64,000 nucleotides of DNA, taken from assembly GCA_028281105.1 (NCBI GenBank), contig JANQKQ010000001.1, forward strand, positions 1-64,000. Reading direction: 5' to 3'. Both the position numbers and the translations under genes were made by a program. The stretch's first letter is position 1; each line of letters begins with the position of its first letter. The stretch comes from Rhizobiaceae bacterium. GTDB lineage: Bacteria; Pseudomonadota; Alphaproteobacteria; Rhizobiales; Rhizobiaceae. The notes below the pieces were generated by a model. The model had not been told where the DNA came from, searched no databases, and worked only from the letters and a program-made list of their open reading frames with translations. Of this stretch, positions 38,236 through 48,992 are shown in pieces.

Positions 38236-38948
38236 GCGCCTGCCGGCCGCCGCCATTGGGCGAACAGGTGCGGAATCGTTTTGTCCGGGCGGACGACATC
38301 GAAACGCTCTTCGGATTCCAATTTAAGGCCAAGATCCGCGAACCGACGGGCCTGGCGCATCGTCAGCGGCCAGGGTGGGCCATCGGCCGCGGTGTCTTCC
38401 TCGCGCACCCGGGCATAGACCAGCAGCACGCCGCCCGGCGCGACAAGATCGGTGACCGCCGGGATCGTCTTGTCCAGCATCGACGGCGGCAGCGATTGCA
38501 GGGTGTAGCATTCGTTGACGAGATCGAAGCCAGATGACCACGCCGGCGGCGGGTCGAACAGGTCGGCCGTCAGGTAATTCACCTTGCTGTCGGGAAACCG
38601 CCTCTTGGCCCACTCGACGGCGTTGGCGGAAACGTCGAAGGCCGTTGTGGCATAACCCGCGTCGGCCAGCGCCTCGGCGTGATCGCCCAGTCCGCAAGCC
38701 ACATCGATGGCCGTGCGCCCGTGTCCGGGATTGACCGACAACCAGTCCGCGATCTGTTGTTTCGGCGCCAGATCGGCCCAGGGCACCAGCGCCGCGTCGT
38801 CGCCGGCCCGGTCATAGACAGTGTCGAACAAGCCGCTGCGTTCGTTCGGGTCATGCGCGCTGTCGCGGTCCAGTGCGTCGATGTGCTCTCGTGCGGCCGC
38901 GCGGCGGTCGGCGAAATCATCCGCGCCGCTCAAGCCTTCTTCTCCCAA
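38226..38948 (-). CDS. Class I SAM-dependent methyltransferase
   Basis: A 240-residue protein with the SAM-binding motif 'AIDVACGLGDHAEALADAGY', followed by 'TTAFDVSANAVEWAKRRFP' (acidic end of strand 2) and 'FDLVNECYTLQSLPP'. The substrate is not readable; thiopurine- or tellurite-type methyltransferases share this shape. Its start overlaps the end of holC by 19 bp, so it is co-transcribed with it. Confidence 0.85.
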   Translation of the reverse strand: MGEEGLSGADDFADRRAAAREHIDALDRDSAHDPNERSGLFDTVYDRAGDDAALVPWADLAPKQQIADWLSVNPGHGRTAIDVACGLGDHAEALADAGYATTAFDVSANAVEWAKRRFPDSKVNYLTADLFDPPPAWSSGFDLVNECYTLQSLPPSMLDKTIPAVTDLVAPGGVLLVYARVREEDTAADGPPWPLTMRQARRFADLGLKLESEERFDVVRPDKTIPHLFAQWRRPAGAQG

Positions 38949-39379
38949 CCGCCGCCGGGCTTCTGCTGCCAGTAGGTGACGTCGTGGCCGGCTTCCTTCT
39001 CCGCCTTCCAGCGCTCGCGCGCCTGCTCGATGGCCGGTGAGGAATGGCCGTCGAACAGATAGATGCCGCGCTCGTAGGCGGAAAGGTCCGGCGGGTCGGC
39101 GCCGTCGACCACGAAGCGCACGTCAGCGCCGTTGGGATTGTCATCTTCGTCGGTCAGCCAGATCGGCTGGTCCGCCTCGCTGCCGTCGCGGATCGCGCCG
39201 TGCGGCAGGAAGGAAGGATCGGAGAAGGTCCAAAGGTGCGAATCGAGCGCATCCACCCGCTCGCGCGAGCCGGCCTGGACCACCACCTTCCAGTCCCGCG
39301 CCAGGCACTTTTCCAGCAGGCCCGGCAATACCTGTTCGAGGGTGTGGTCCGTCAGGTGGTAGAACAGGATTTCCGTCAT
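38930..39379 (-). CDS. holC: DNA polymerase III chi subunit
   Basis: The chi subunit links the clamp loader to single-strand binding protein. The 149 residues begin 'MTEILFYHLTDHTLEQVLPG', with 'VVVQAGSRERVDALDSHLWT', 'PHG' and 'FVVDGADPPDLSAYERGIYL', the usual HolC blocks. It lies 32 bp downstream of pepA on the same strand, an arrangement common in Proteobacteria. Confidence 0.93.
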   Translation of the reverse strand: MTEILFYHLTDHTLEQVLPGLLEKCLARDWKVVVQAGSRERVDALDSHLWTFSDPSFLPHGAIRDGSEADQPIWLTDEDDNPNGADVRFVVDGADPPDLSAYERGIYLFDGHSSPAIEQARERWKAEKEAGHDVTYWQQKPGGGWEKKA

Positions 39380-39411
39380 CTCATGTCAGCGTACCAGATG
39401 GTACGGTTCCG

Positions 39412-40899
39412 CTACTTCTCGTAATGGTCAGCCACCAACCGGTCAAGCAGTCGCACGCCGAAACCGGACGCCCAGGACTGGTTGTACTCGTTCTTCGGTG
39501 AGCCCATCGCGGTGCCGGCCACGTCCAGGTGCGCCCAGGGCACGTCCTCGACGAAGCGTTGCAGGAACTGGCCGGCGGTGATCGAGCCTGCCGTGCGACC
39601 GCCCACATTTTTCATGTCGGCGTTCTTTGAATCGATCTGCTTGTCGTATTCGCTGCCCAGCGGCATGCGCCAGACCTTCTCGCCGGTGACATGTCCGGCC
39701 TTGTAGAGCGCCGCCGCCAGTTCGTCATTGTTGGAGAACATGCCGGCATGGTGGTGGCCGAGCGCGACCACGATGGCGCCGGTCAGCGTTGCCAGATTGA
39801 CCATCATCTGCGGCTTGAACTGGGTGTGGCAATACCAGAGCGCATCGGCGAGAACCAGCCGGCCCTCGGCATCGGTGTTAATGATTTCAATGGTTTGGCC
39901 GGACATCGAGGTGACGATGTCGCCCGGGCGCTGGGCGTCGCCGTCGGGCATGTTCTCGACCAGCCCGATGATGCCGATGGCGTTGACCTTGGCCTTGCGG
40001 GCGGCCAGCGCGTGCATCAGGCCGGTCACCGCCGCCGCGCCGCCCATGTCGCCCTTCATGTCCTCCATCGAGCCGGCCGGCTTGATCGAGATGCCGCCGG
40101 TGTCGAAGACGACGCCCTTGCCGATGAAGGCCACCGGCTTCGCCTTCGCGGGACCGCCGTTCCAGCGCATCACCACCAGACGCGGCGGCCGTCTGGAGCC
40201 GCGATTGACGCCCAGCAGGGCGGCCATCTTCTTCGCCCGCATCTCCTTTTCGCCAAGCACCTGCACCTTGACGCCGAGCGCGGTAAGTTTCTGCGCGCGT
40301 TTGGCGAACTCCACGGTGCCCAGAACATTGGCCGGCTGATTGACCAGATCGCGGGCCAGCAGCACGCCGTCGCTGACCTGGTCGAGTCCCTTCCAGGCGC
40401 TGCGTGCGGCGGTGGTGATGCCCGACGCGATCGCGTAGCGCGCCGCCTTGGCGGGCTTGTCGCCCTTAGTCTTGTAGTCGTCGAAATCGTAGGCGCGCAG
40501 CTTGATTCCCATCGCCAGGCGCGCTAGCTGCTCCGGCTCAAACGCGGGGTCCTTGCCCGCCGGCTCGGCGATGACGGTCACGGCTTGCGCCTTGCCGCAG
40601 GTGGCCTTGATCCTGCCGCCGATGCGCAGCCAGTCTTCTTCACTGCCTTTTGCCGCCTCGCCGCAGCCGGCCAGCACGATGCGGTCGGGCCCGCCGTCGG
40701 GGGCGATGACGGTCAGCGAAGTGGCTGCCTTGCCGTTGAACTCACCTACCTTGGCGGCACGGGTCAGCTGTCCGGATTTGTCGTACCGGGCGGCTGACGA
40801 CGGCAGCTTGCCGTCCTTGCGCATCAGGAAAACGACGGTGCCTTTCGCCGCGCTTTTGGCGGTCAGATTGGAAAACGAAACAATGGGAAGCTTGGCCAT
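39412..40899 (-). CDS. pepA: Leucyl aminopeptidase (M17)
   Basis: A two-metal cytosolic aminopeptidase that trims N-terminal residues from peptides. The 495 residues contain the M17 signature '[14 protein letters not shown]', '[20 protein letters not shown]' with metal-binding Asp residues, and '[16 protein letters not shown]'. The ATG at 40899 is preceded by GGAG; the longer reading adds 35 unrelated residues. It is divergent from the lpt genes across a 310-bp gap. Confidence 0.96.
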   Translation of the reverse strand: MAKLPIVSFSNLTAKSAAKGTVVFLMRKDGKLPSSAARYDKSGQLTRAAKVGEFNGKAATSLTVIAPDGGPDRIVLAGCGEAAKGSEEDWLRIGGRIKATCGKAQAVTVIAEPAGKDPAFEPEQLARLAMGIKLRAYDFDDYKTKGDKPAKAARYAIASGITTAARSAWKGLDQVSDGVLLARDLVNQPANVLGTVEFAKRAQKLTALGVKVQVLGEKEMRAKKMAALLGVNRGSRRPPRLVVMRWNGGPAKAKPVAFIGKGVVFDTGGISIKPAGSMEDMKGDMGGAAAVTGLMHALAARKAKVNAIGIIGLVENMPDGDAQRPGDIVTSMSGQTIEIINTDAEGRLVLADALWYCHTQFKPQMMVNLATLTGAIVVALGHHHAGMFSNNDELAAALYKAGHVTGEKVWRMPLGSEYDKQIDSKNADMKNVGGRTAGSITAGQFLQRFVEDVPWAHLDVAGTAMGSPKNEYNQSWASGFGVRLLDRLVADHYEK

Positions 40900-41209
40900 G
40901 TGTGCTCCGGCAGGACTGGGAGGGGTCGAATCGGTCGGTGCGCGTCGGCGAAGGCCGCACCGGGGCGGATCGGATTCGTTTGCGCAATTTCCCGCGCATG
41001 TCAAACATCGGCCGGTGAGCCACCCGTGAATATCCGCCCGATCGCGATCTTAAGCGCCGGTTAACCGCCTTTGTTGGCGCAAAATTATCCAAAACCGGCC
41101 ACCATCCACGACCTTGTGGGCCATCGGGCCGATCAGACCATTTTCTTGCCACATCGGTTTGATTTTTCAAACGATTGGGGAACGTATCCTGGGTGGGCGA
41201 CGGGCGCTA
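40900..41209. other. Divergent gap, pepA / lptF
   Basis: This 310-bp stretch holds no gene and must carry both promoters. Visible symmetry: the 10-bp palindrome CGGTTAACCG (41058-41067), and GTTTGA-N4-TCAAAC (41157-41172) about 40 bp before the lptF start. Neither could be assigned to a regulator, and no clear -35/-10 pair was found. Confidence 0.4.
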
Positions 41210-42424
41210 ATGGGTTTCAACCTGATCGAACGGTATATCTTTCGCCGTGCGTTTGTCGCAACGGCGCTGACGTTGGGTTGTCTGGTGGGCGTGGTGTGGA
41301 TCATCCAGGCCCTGCGCAAGCTCGATATCATCACGTCGAAGGGCCAGGCGATCCTGCTGTATCTGCAGCTCACCATGCTGACCGTGCCGATGCTGAGTCT
41401 TGCGGTCATCCCCCTGGCGCTGCTGGTCGCCACGATCTACGCGATCAACTCGCTCAACGCCAATTCCGAGCTGGTGGTGATCAACGCCAGCGGGGCGTCC
41501 GGCTGGATCCTGGCCAAACCACTGCTGGCGCTGGCGCTGCTGTGCAGCCTGTTCGTCGGTTTCGTCGGCCATTTCGTGATCGCCTGGAGCCTGGTCTCGC
41601 TCAAGAGCAAGGTCACCGAGATGCAGACCGACCTGGTTTCGCTGGTCGTCCAGGAAGGCGCGTTTAACGATATAGAGCCGGGGCTGACCTTCCACATCGC
41701 CAAGCGGGATGCGGGCGGGCTGCTGCGCGGCGTGCTGATCTCCGATGAGCGCGACAAGGAGGCCTCGATCGTCTATTCGGCCGCCCAAGGCATCGTCACC
41801 CGCCGCGACAACGAATCGGTCCTGTTGCTCAGAAACGGCGAAATCCACCGGCGCAATCACCGCGACAGGACGGTTACGGTGATCAACTACCAGTCCTACG
41901 CGTTCGATCTGTCCACCTTCGCGGGCAAGGTCGAGAAGCTCACCCTGCGCCCCAAGGAGCGCACGACGCCCGACCTGCTCGATCCCGACCCCGACGATCA
42001 TTACTTCCGTACAGCTCCAGGCCTCTACCGCGCCGCCATACACGAGCGCTTCTCGGAGATGTTGTGGCCGTTCGTGTACGTGATGGTGGTGCTGGCCTTC
42101 GCCGGGCAGGCCCGCTCCAACCGGCAGAGCTATGGGTCGGCCATCGTCGCGGCGGTGGGGGCGATCATATTGCTGCGCGGATTCGCGTTTTCGTCGCTGA
42201 GTTCGCTCAAGACCGATGCGAGCGCGGTGACCATGGTCTACGGCCTGCCGCTTTTCGGCATGGCGACGGCCGGCTGGTTCTTAGCGCGCAATCGGCCAGT
42301 GGCGCTGCCCAGTCCGGTCGCGGTCTGGATCGACGCGCAGCAGGGCAGGGCGTTGTCCAAGGCCGCGCAACTGTATGACGGCTACCTGGTGTTTCGCCGC
42401 CGCCGCGCGGGAGTGCAGATGTGA
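41210..42424 (+). CDS. lptF: LPS export permease LptF
   Basis: Inner-membrane subunit of the LptB2FG machine that lifts lipopolysaccharide out of the inner membrane. The 404 residues have three helices, a periplasmic beta-jellyroll and three more helices. The opening 'ERYIFRRAFVATALTLGCLV' and 'INASGASGWILAKPLLALAL' are typical of YjgP/YjgQ. The ATG at 41210 was chosen because the longer reading adds a poor N-terminus. The lptG start overlaps the stop (TGATG). Confidence 0.93.
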   Translation: MGFNLIERYIFRRAFVATALTLGCLVGVVWIIQALRKLDIITSKGQAILLYLQLTMLTVPMLSLAVIPLALLVATIYAINSLNANSELVVINASGASGWILAKPLLALALLCSLFVGFVGHFVIAWSLVSLKSKVTEMQTDLVSLVVQEGAFNDIEPGLTFHIAKRDAGGLLRGVLISDERDKEASIVYSAAQGIVTRRDNESVLLLRNGEIHRRNHRDRTVTVINYQSYAFDLSTFAGKVEKLTLRPKERTTPDLLDPDPDDHYFRTAPGLYRAAIHERFSEMLWPFVYVMVVLAFAGQARSNRQSYGSAIVAAVGAIILLRGFAFSSLSSLKTDASAVTMVYGLPLFGMATAGWFLARNRPVALPSPVAVWIDAQQGRALSKAAQLYDGYLVFRRRRAGVQM

Positions 42425-43512
42425 TGGGCAGCACGCTGAACGTCTATATCGCGCTGCGGTTCGCCAAGACGGTGCTGGGCATCCTGCTGGCGCTGTTTGC
42501 GTTGATCGTCACGATCGATTTCGTCGAACTGCTTCGCCGCTTTTCGGAAATGCCGGACGTGGATGCGGGCCGGCTCTACGCGGTGGCGCTGCTGCGCGCG
42601 CCCAACTTCATGGAAAAGGCGTTTCCGTTCGGCTGTCTGTTCGCCGCTATGATCACGCTCGCTCAGTTGAACCAGCGCATGGAACTGGTGGTGGCGCGCT
42701 CGGCCGGCGTTTCCGCCTGGCAGTTCCTGCTGCCGCTGTCGATCACGGCGGCGGTCATCGGCGTCGTTGTGTCCACCATCTATAACCCGCTTGCGATCGT
42801 CGCCGCCGAGCGGGCGAAGGAAATCTCCACCGAGATTCACACCGGCACCCGGTTTCTCCCGCAGTCACGGGCCGACAATGTATGGATGCGCCAGGACACC
42901 GGCCAGACCAGCGCCGTGATCAACGCCACGGTGGCGCTCGAAAGCGGCCGCATTCTCGACGACGTGCGCATCATCCGCTTTGACGAGGAAGGCGTCATCA
43001 TCGAGCGAATCGAGGCGAGGCAGGCGATCTACCAGGGCGACCACTGGCTGCTGATCGACGCTTCGGGCGACTCGATGGACGGCGGCTTCGACCGGCAGCA
43101 ATCGCGCAAGCTTGCGACCAACCTGACCCAGGACGCCATCTTCGGAGCCATCGGCGACCCCGAATCGGTCGGGTTCTGGGGATTGCGCGACGCGGCCGGA
43201 AAAGTGCGCCGTTCGGGCATCAATCCCGGCCCTTATCTGGTTCAATATCACAGCCTGACGGCGATGCCGCTGCTGCTGGTGGCGATGGTCCTGATCGCCG
43301 CCTGCGTATCGCTGAGATTCGTGCGTTTCGGCCAGTCCGGGAGGCTGATTTTAGGTGGAATATCAAGCGGCTTCGTGCTTTATATCGTCACCAAATTGGT
43401 GACTTCGTTGGGGAGCAACGGGATCGTGCCGCCGGTAGCGGCGGCATGGGCCCCTTCTGTCGTGGCAACGCTGTTTGGTATCAGTATTTTGCTGCACCAG
43501 GAGGACGGGTGA
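42424..43512 (+). CDS. lptG: LPS export permease LptG
   Basis: Partner of LptF in the LPS-export ABC transporter. The 362 residues open with 'LNVYIALRFAKTVLGILLAL', show 'RAPNFMEKAFPFGCLFAAMI' and a jellyroll middle, and end in three helices. The ATG at 42424 overlaps the lptF stop; a GTG three bases earlier is equally possible. lptD follows at once, so three parts of the LPS bridge are encoded together. Confidence 0.93.
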   Translation: MGSTLNVYIALRFAKTVLGILLALFALIVTIDFVELLRRFSEMPDVDAGRLYAVALLRAPNFMEKAFPFGCLFAAMITLAQLNQRMELVVARSAGVSAWQFLLPLSITAAVIGVVVSTIYNPLAIVAAERAKEISTEIHTGTRFLPQSRADNVWMRQDTGQTSAVINATVALESGRILDDVRIIRFDEEGVIIERIEARQAIYQGDHWLLIDASGDSMDGGFDRQQSRKLATNLTQDAIFGAIGDPESVGFWGLRDAAGKVRRSGINPGPYLVQYHSLTAMPLLLVAMVLIAACVSLRFVRFGQSGRLILGGISSGFVLYIVTKLVTSLGSNGIVPPVAAAWAPSVVATLFGISILLHQEDG

Positions 43513-43514
43513 CG

Positions 43515-45926
43515 ATGATCTCAGTCGATCATTCCGTCCGCGTGGCGCAGCGAAAGGGGGCCGGTTCGTGGGTACGGCCCGTGGCGCGGTCCGTCGCATT
43601 CGCCGGCGGTCTTGCGCTGGCCGGTGCGCTTTGCGCCGGCGGCTGGCCGGGCGCGGCGTTCGCCCAGAGTTCCGGTGAGGAACTGTTCGGCCAGCCGGTC
43701 GATCCCGATGCGCAGATGCTGCTGGAAGCCGACCGGCTGATCCACGACAATGACGACGATTCGATTACCGCCGACGGCAATGTGCAGATCGCCTATGACG
43801 GTTACACGCTGGTCGCCGAACGGGTCACCTACTACCGCACGTCCGGGAGGGTGATCGCGCAAGGCCGCGTCGAGATCGTCGAGCCCGACGGCAATCGCAT
43901 CTTCGCCGAGGAAATCGACATCACGGATGACTTCTCCGACGGCTTCGTGTCCGCGCTGCGGGTCGAAGCGGCGGAGAACACCCGGTTCGCCGCCGACAGC
44001 GCCGAACGCATCGATGGCGATGTCACCGTATTCAACAACGGCGTCTACACCGCCTGCGAGCCGTGCAAGGAGAATCCGGACAAGCCACCGCTGTGGCAGA
44101 TTCGCGCCGCCCGGGTCGTGGTCAACAACCGCATCCAGCGGGTCTCCTACGAGGATGCCAGGTTCGAATTGTTTGGTCGGCCGATCGCCTATCTGGCACG
44201 GTTTTCGCACGCCGACCCGGCGATCAGGCGCAAATCCGGCCTTCTCATTCCGACCATCCAGTTCCGCGAGGATCTGGGCGTCGGGGTCACCGGCGCGTAT
44301 TTCTTCAACCTGGCGCCCAACTACGATCTGACGCTGAGCGGCTCGTATTACACCAACCAGGGTTTCCTCGGCCAGGCGGAGTGGCGCCACCGGCTGCATA
44401 ACGGCGCGTATAATCTGCATATCGCCGGCATCCACCAGCAGTCGCCGGGCGACTTTGATCCCAGCACCTATGACCGGCTGGAACAGGAACGCATCGCCGT
44501 ACAGACGTCAGGCCAGTTCGAGCTCAATCCGCGCTGGCAGTTCGGCTGGCAGTGGCTATGGCAATCCGACCGCAACTTCACCCGGACCTACGGGGTGACC
44601 AGCCAGGCGAACGTCGACGTCACCAACCAAGTCTATCTGACCGGCCTTGCCGGCAAGAACCATTTCGACGTGCGCACCCAGAAATTCCTGGTGCAGGAAG
44701 ACCTGATCGACTCGTCCAACGATCTGCTGAACCGTCAGCCGAAACAGGCGGCTTTGCTGCCGCTGGTCGACTATGACTACATCGCCAAAGCCCCGGTGGC
44801 CGGCGGCCAGTTGTCGTTCAACTTCAACACCGCCAGCGTCGACCGCCATGAGGCCAATGTGGTCGACGCGGACGGCACGATCGGACTGCAGTCCAACTCC
44901 GAACGGTTCTACGGCGTCACCGGCCCGCACACCCGATCAAGCGCGGAGGCCGAGTGGAAGTCCAATCTCATCACCGGCGGCGGCCTGGTGGTGACGCCGT
45001 CGCTGCACGGCCGGGTCGACGGCATCTGGATGGATACGGCCAGCCTGGGCTCGGCCGCAAATCCGCTGATGTCCAATGAATCGATCTATCGCGCGATGCC
45101 GACGGCCGGCCTGGAAATCCGTTTCCCGATGGTGGGCAACGACGCCTATGCCAGCCATCTGTTCGAGCCGATCGCCCAGATATTTGCCGGTACCGACGAG
45201 ACGGACATCGGCCGCTTCCCCAACGAAGACGCCCAGAGCATGGTGTTCGGCGCCACCAACCTGTTCTCGCGCAACCGGTTCTCCGGCTACGACCGGATCG
45301 AGGGCGGCGTGCGGGCGAATGTGGGCTTCCGTTATTCGGCCAACTTCGCCGGCGGTGCGTTGAACGTCACGGCCGGCCAGTCTTTCCACCTGGCCGGCAG
45401 GAACTCGTTTGCACAGCGCGATCTGGTCAACGCCGGATTGGAATCGGGACTGGAGACCCATCAGTCGGATTATGTGGCCGGCGCGCAGCTTACCGTCGGC
45501 TCGGGCCTGACGATGCGACTGTCCGGGCGATTCGATGAGCGCGACCTGGCGGTGCGTCGCGCGGAGGCGTCGCTCTCGCATTCCTCGCGGGAATTGACCA
45601 CCACCGTCGCGTACTCGTTTATCGATGCCCAGCCCAACTACGGCTTCACCACCGATCGCCATGAGATCAGCGGCAACGCTTCGGTGCGGCTGACCGATCG
45701 CTGGCGGGCGTTCGGCGCGCTCACCTTCGATGTGGAAAACGGCAACGTCGTCTCCGACAGCATCGGGCTGGCATATGACGATTCCTGCTTCTCGTTCTCG
45801 CTGGCCTATTCCGAGAGCCGCGAGGCCTACACCGGAAACCAGACCAGTCAGGCGGTGACCTTCAATATCGGCCTGCGGACCATCGGCAACTACGACTACA
45901 AGTATGCCCTGGACAACACCAATTGA
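43515..45926 (+). CDS. lptD: LPS-assembly outer-membrane protein LptD
   Basis: Outer-membrane beta-barrel that inserts lipopolysaccharide into the outer leaflet. The 803 residues begin with a signal peptide (cleavage probably after 'GAAFAQ'), then an OstA jellyroll ('LLEADRLIHDNDDDSITADG'), then the barrel, finishing near 'RTIGNYDYKYALDNTN'. Cys pairs 'CEPCKEN' and a late 'DDSCFSFSLAYSE' may form the disulfides LptD needs. The start is 2 bp after the lptG stop. A SurA-like chaperone gene follows. Confidence 0.94.
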   Translation: MISVDHSVRVAQRKGAGSWVRPVARSVAFAGGLALAGALCAGGWPGAAFAQSSGEELFGQPVDPDAQMLLEADRLIHDNDDDSITADGNVQIAYDGYTLVAERVTYYRTSGRVIAQGRVEIVEPDGNRIFAEEIDITDDFSDGFVSALRVEAAENTRFAADSAERIDGDVTVFNNGVYTACEPCKENPDKPPLWQIRAARVVVNNRIQRVSYEDARFELFGRPIAYLARFSHADPAIRRKSGLLIPTIQFREDLGVGVTGAYFFNLAPNYDLTLSGSYYTNQGFLGQAEWRHRLHNGAYNLHIAGIHQQSPGDFDPSTYDRLEQERIAVQTSGQFELNPRWQFGWQWLWQSDRNFTRTYGVTSQANVDVTNQVYLTGLAGKNHFDVRTQKFLVQEDLIDSSNDLLNRQPKQAALLPLVDYDYIAKAPVAGGQLSFNFNTASVDRHEANVVDADGTIGLQSNSERFYGVTGPHTRSSAEAEWKSNLITGGGLVVTPSLHGRVDGIWMDTASLGSAANPLMSNESIYRAMPTAGLEIRFPMVGNDAYASHLFEPIAQIFAGTDETDIGRFPNEDAQSMVFGATNLFSRNRFSGYDRIEGGVRANVGFRYSANFAGGALNVTAGQSFHLAGRNSFAQRDLVNAGLESGLETHQSDYVAGAQLTVGSGLTMRLSGRFDERDLAVRRAEASLSHSSRELTTTVAYSFIDAQPNYGFTTDRHEISGNASVRLTDRWRAFGALTFDVENGNVVSDSIGLAYDDSCFSFSLAYSESREAYTGNQTSQAVTFNIGLRTIGNYDYKYALDNTN

Positions 45927-46017
45927 TCCGACGGCTGCCGGCCAATGAGCGTTTCCATGATTTTGACACCGTTAAACAGCACAAGCGCCGCGGCGCGAAC
46001 CAAGAACGTTTGATCGG

Positions 46018-47097
46018 ATGTTGGCGATAGAGCAGGTTTTGCCGGCGGTATGGCGCGGAGCTTGGGTGCCGGCGATGGTGTTGGCGGGCTGCGTGGTCCT
46101 GTCTGCGTGCGTCCAGTCTTCGGGCGGGCTCGACGACGGCGAGGGGCTGACGGCCAGCGATCTGGAGCTGAGCGAGGACGGGCAGGGCGACGATGCCGCC
46201 AACCAGGACGGCATCACCAAAGTCGCCCCTACGGTCACCCAAAAGGGCACGACCATCCGCGCCGTGGTCAATGGCCAGCCTATCACCAGCTATGACGTGC
46301 AGCGCCGCGCCGCGTTCCTGCGCCTGCGCCGGGTCGGTGGCGACCGGAACGCCAGGGCGTTGAACGAGCTGGTCGAGCAGTTGCTGAAACTGCAGGAAGC
46401 CGAGCGCCTGTCGCTGGTTGCGAGCAACTCGATCATTGACCGCGCCTTCGCCGACTTCGCCAAGAGCAACCGCCTGTCGCCGGCCCAGTTGTCGAACGCG
46501 CTGAACCAGGCTGGGGTCACGCCCCGGCATTTTCGCGGATTTCTGCGCACCCAGATCAGCTGGCAGCAGGTGGTCGGACGGCGGTTCCAGTCGGAAACGA
46601 CACAGATGAGCCAGACCGCCGCGCTTTCGACCATCCGCAAGAGCGGCGAGGAGAAGCCGGAGACCCGCGAATATCAGTTGCAGCAGGTCATCTTCGTGGT
46701 GCCGCAAGCTCGTCGTGAGCAGTTGCTGCGCCAGCGCCAGACCGAAGCGCGCGCGTTCCGCCAGCGCTTCTCCAGTTGCCAGGAGACCATCGAGTTCGCC
46801 AAGCAGCTCACCGACGTGACCGTTCGCGATCTCAACCGGGTTCTGGAACCCGAGCTGCCTCAGCGGTGGAAGGAGGAGATAACCTCCACCCAGGTTGGCG
46901 AAACGACGCCGATCAAGGATACCGAGCGCGGCGTTGAGTTCATCGCGGTTTGCTCGGTGCGCTCCGTCTCCGACGATCGCGCAGCGCAGCTGGTTACCCA
47001 GTCCAAGGAATTCGAATCCTTCAACGAAACCGGCGACAAGGTGGCGTCGGACTATCTCAAAGAACTGAGAGAAAACGCCACCATCGTCTACCGGTGA
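46018..47097 (+). CDS. SurA-like periplasmic chaperone, probable lipoprotein
   Basis: A 359-residue protein with the SurA N-terminal fold ('[20 protein letters not shown]', '[17 protein letters not shown]') and a later region ('[20 protein letters not shown]') matching a parvulin-type or degenerate isomerase domain. SurA helps outer-membrane proteins such as LptD fold, and the gene lies right after lptD. The N-terminus carries two lipobox-like sequences, 'VLAGC' (Cys25) and 'VLSAC' (Cys31); normal SurA is soluble, so membrane anchoring would be unusual. The isomerase catalytic signature is not obvious. Confidence 0.8.
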   Translation: MLAIEQVLPAVWRGAWVPAMVLAGCVVLSACVQSSGGLDDGEGLTASDLELSEDGQGDDAANQDGITKVAPTVTQKGTTIRAVVNGQPITSYDVQRRAAFLRLRRVGGDRNARALNELVEQLLKLQEAERLSLVASNSIIDRAFADFAKSNRLSPAQLSNALNQAGVTPRHFRGFLRTQISWQQVVGRRFQSETTQMSQTAALSTIRKSGEEKPETREYQLQQVIFVVPQARREQLLRQRQTEARAFRQRFSSCQETIEFAKQLTDVTVRDLNRVLEPELPQRWKEEITSTQVGETTPIKDTERGVEFIAVCSVRSVSDDRAAQLVTQSKEFESFNETGDKVASDYLKELRENATIVYR

Positions 47098-47108
47098 CGG
47101 GCGGGCCG

Positions 47109-48161
47109 ATGGACGCGCGCAGGCCGCTTGCAGTCTCTATGGGCGAGCCGGCCGGTATCGGGCCGGATATCATCATCGATGCGTGGAACCAGCGCCGCCG
47201 GCGCTCGCTGCCGCCTTTCGCCGTGGTCGGCGACGGGAAGGTTTTAAAGGCGCGGGCCGAGAGCCTGGGAGTCTCGCTGCAAATCGCCGAGACGGACACT
47301 CCCGCGATCCGGCAAGACGATCCGGACCGACTGGCGGTGGTCGCGACCGAGGCGGCGATGTCCTCCGGCGCCGGCAGCATAGACCCGTCGAGTGCGCCGG
47401 CCGTCATCGAGGCGATCGAGAAGGGGGCCGGCGGGGCGATGGACGGCATGTTCGCCGGCCTGGTCACCTGTCCGATCCACAAGAAATCGCTTTATGAAGC
47501 GGGTTTCGCGGCGCCGGGCCATACCGAATTTCTGGGCGAGCTCGCATCGAGGCGGACCGGGCGGCCGGTTCGTGCGGTGATGATGCTCGCCGGGCCGCGC
47601 CTGCGCGCCGTGCCGGTCACCGTGCACATGCCGCTGGCACAGGTTGGCGAAACGCTCACCACCGACCTCATCGTCGAGACGGGCAGGATCGTGGCGGCCG
47701 ATCTGGCGCGGTGGTTCGATATTGCTTCTCCGCGTCTGGCCGTCGCCGGGCTCAACCCGCATGCCGGCGAGGGCGGTGCGCTGGGCGGTGAGGACGAGGC
47801 GATCGTCGCGCCGGCCGTCGCCGCGTTGCAGCGCACCGGCATCGACGCGGTCGGCCCGCTGCCGGCCGACACCATGTTCCATGACGCGGCGCGATCGACA
47901 TACGATGCGGCGTTATGCATGTATCATGACCAGGCCCTGATCCCGGCCAAGGCGCTCGATTTCGACCGCACGGTCAACGTGACGCTGGGCCTGCCCTTTG
48001 TGCGCACCTCGCCCGATCACGGCACCGCGCTCGATATCGCCGGCTCGGGCAAGGCCCGATCCGATAGCTTTATCGCCGCGCTGGAGATGGCATGGGCGAT
48101 GTCGGCAACGCGCACGACCACCGGCGCGCCGCAATCCGGCGTCGCGGAGCCCGGCAAGTGA
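47109..48161 (+). CDS. pdxA: 4-hydroxythreonine-4-phosphate dehydrogenase
   Basis: Pyridoxal 5'-phosphate synthesis enzyme that makes the precursor joined by PdxJ. In 350 residues: '[18 protein letters not shown]', '[17 protein letters not shown]', '[10 protein letters not shown]', '[13 protein letters not shown]' (metal site) and '[18 protein letters not shown]'. The ATG at 47109 was preferred; the longer reading overlaps the preceding gene. It overlaps rsmA by 4 bp (GTGA), the familiar surA-pdxA-rsmA order. Confidence 0.96.
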   Translation: MDARRPLAVSMGEPAGIGPDIIIDAWNQRRRRSLPPFAVVGDGKVLKARAESLGVSLQIAETDTPAIRQDDPDRLAVVATEAAMSSGAGSIDPSSAPAVIEAIEKGAGGAMDGMFAGLVTCPIHKKSLYEAGFAAPGHTEFLGELASRRTGRPVRAVMMLAGPRLRAVPVTVHMPLAQVGETLTTDLIVETGRIVAADLARWFDIASPRLAVAGLNPHAGEGGALGGEDEAIVAPAVAALQRTGIDAVGPLPADTMFHDAARSTYDAALCMYHDQALIPAKALDFDRTVNVTLGLPFVRTSPDHGTALDIAGSGKARSDSFIAALEMAWAMSATRTTTGAPQSGVAEPGK

Positions 48162-48982
48162 GTCTCGACGACGGTCTGCCGCGCCTGGCGGACGTGATCG
48201 CGGCCCATGGACTCAGGGCGAAAAAATCGCTCGGCCAGAACTTCCTGCTCGACTTCAACCTGATAATGAAGATCGCACGGGCCGGCGGAGACCTGGCCCA
48301 AGTCACCGTCGTGGAGATCGGCCCCGGCCCGGGCGGACTGACCCGGGCGCTGCTGGCCGCCGGCGCGGGCAAGGTGATCGCGATCGAGCGCGACCGACGC
48401 TGTCTCGCGGCGCTTGCCCAGGTGGCCGCGCGCTACGATGGCCGGCTTGAGGTAATCGAAGCCGATGCGCTGACGATCGACTGGTCGCGGATTGTCGACG
48501 GGCCGGCGCGCATTATCGCCAACCTGCCGTACAACGTGGCGACGCCCTTGCTCACCGGGTGGCTTGCCGCCGATCCGTGGCCGCCCTGGTACGATTGCGT
48601 TGTCGCCATGTTCCAGAAGGAGGTGGCGCAGCGCATCTGCGCGCATGTCGGCGACAAGACCTATGGCAGACTATCCGTGCTGGCCGGCTGGCGGTGCGAA
48701 GCGCAGATGATGTTCGACGTGCCGGCGAGCGCGTTCACCCCGCCGCCGAAGGTAACCTCCAGCCTGGTCCGCCTCGCGCCGAGACCGACGCCGCTCGCCT
48801 GCGACATCGACAAGCTGCAGACGGTCACCCGGGCCGCGTTTGGGCAGCGGCGCAAGATGCTGCGTTCCAGCTTGAAGAAGTTGGGCGGGGCGTCGCTGCT
48901 GGAGCGGGCGGGCATCGACGGTGCGCGGCGGGCGGAAGAGTTGTCGGTGGAAGAGTTCGTGGCGCTGGCGAACCGGCTGTGA
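48158..48982 (+). CDS. rsmA: 16S rRNA (adenine(1518)/(1519)-N6)-dimethyltransferase
   Basis: KsgA enzyme, which dimethylates two adjacent adenines near the 3' end of 16S rRNA. The 274 residues show '[11 protein letters not shown]', SAM motif I '[15 protein letters not shown]' and the catalytic '[13 protein letters not shown]'. The GTG at 48158 overlaps the pdxA stop (GTGA) and has a GGAG upstream; the longer reading adds 22 residues overlapping pdxA. It is convergent with gmk. Confidence 0.96.
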   Translation: MSLDDGLPRLADVIAAHGLRAKKSLGQNFLLDFNLIMKIARAGGDLAQVTVVEIGPGPGGLTRALLAAGAGKVIAIERDRRCLAALAQVAARYDGRLEVIEADALTIDWSRIVDGPARIIANLPYNVATPLLTGWLAADPWPPWYDCVVAMFQKEVAQRICAHVGDKTYGRLSVLAGWRCEAQMMFDVPASAFTPPPKVTSSLVRLAPRPTPLACDIDKLQTVTRAAFGQRRKMLRSSLKKLGGASLLERAGIDGARRAEELSVEEFVALANRL

Positions 48983-48992
48983 GGTCAGCGTC

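Noticed and set aside
41058-41067. Palindrome CGGTTAACCG in the pepA/lptF gap as an operator
   Set aside because: Ten-base palindromes occur by chance and nothing else points to a regulator here.
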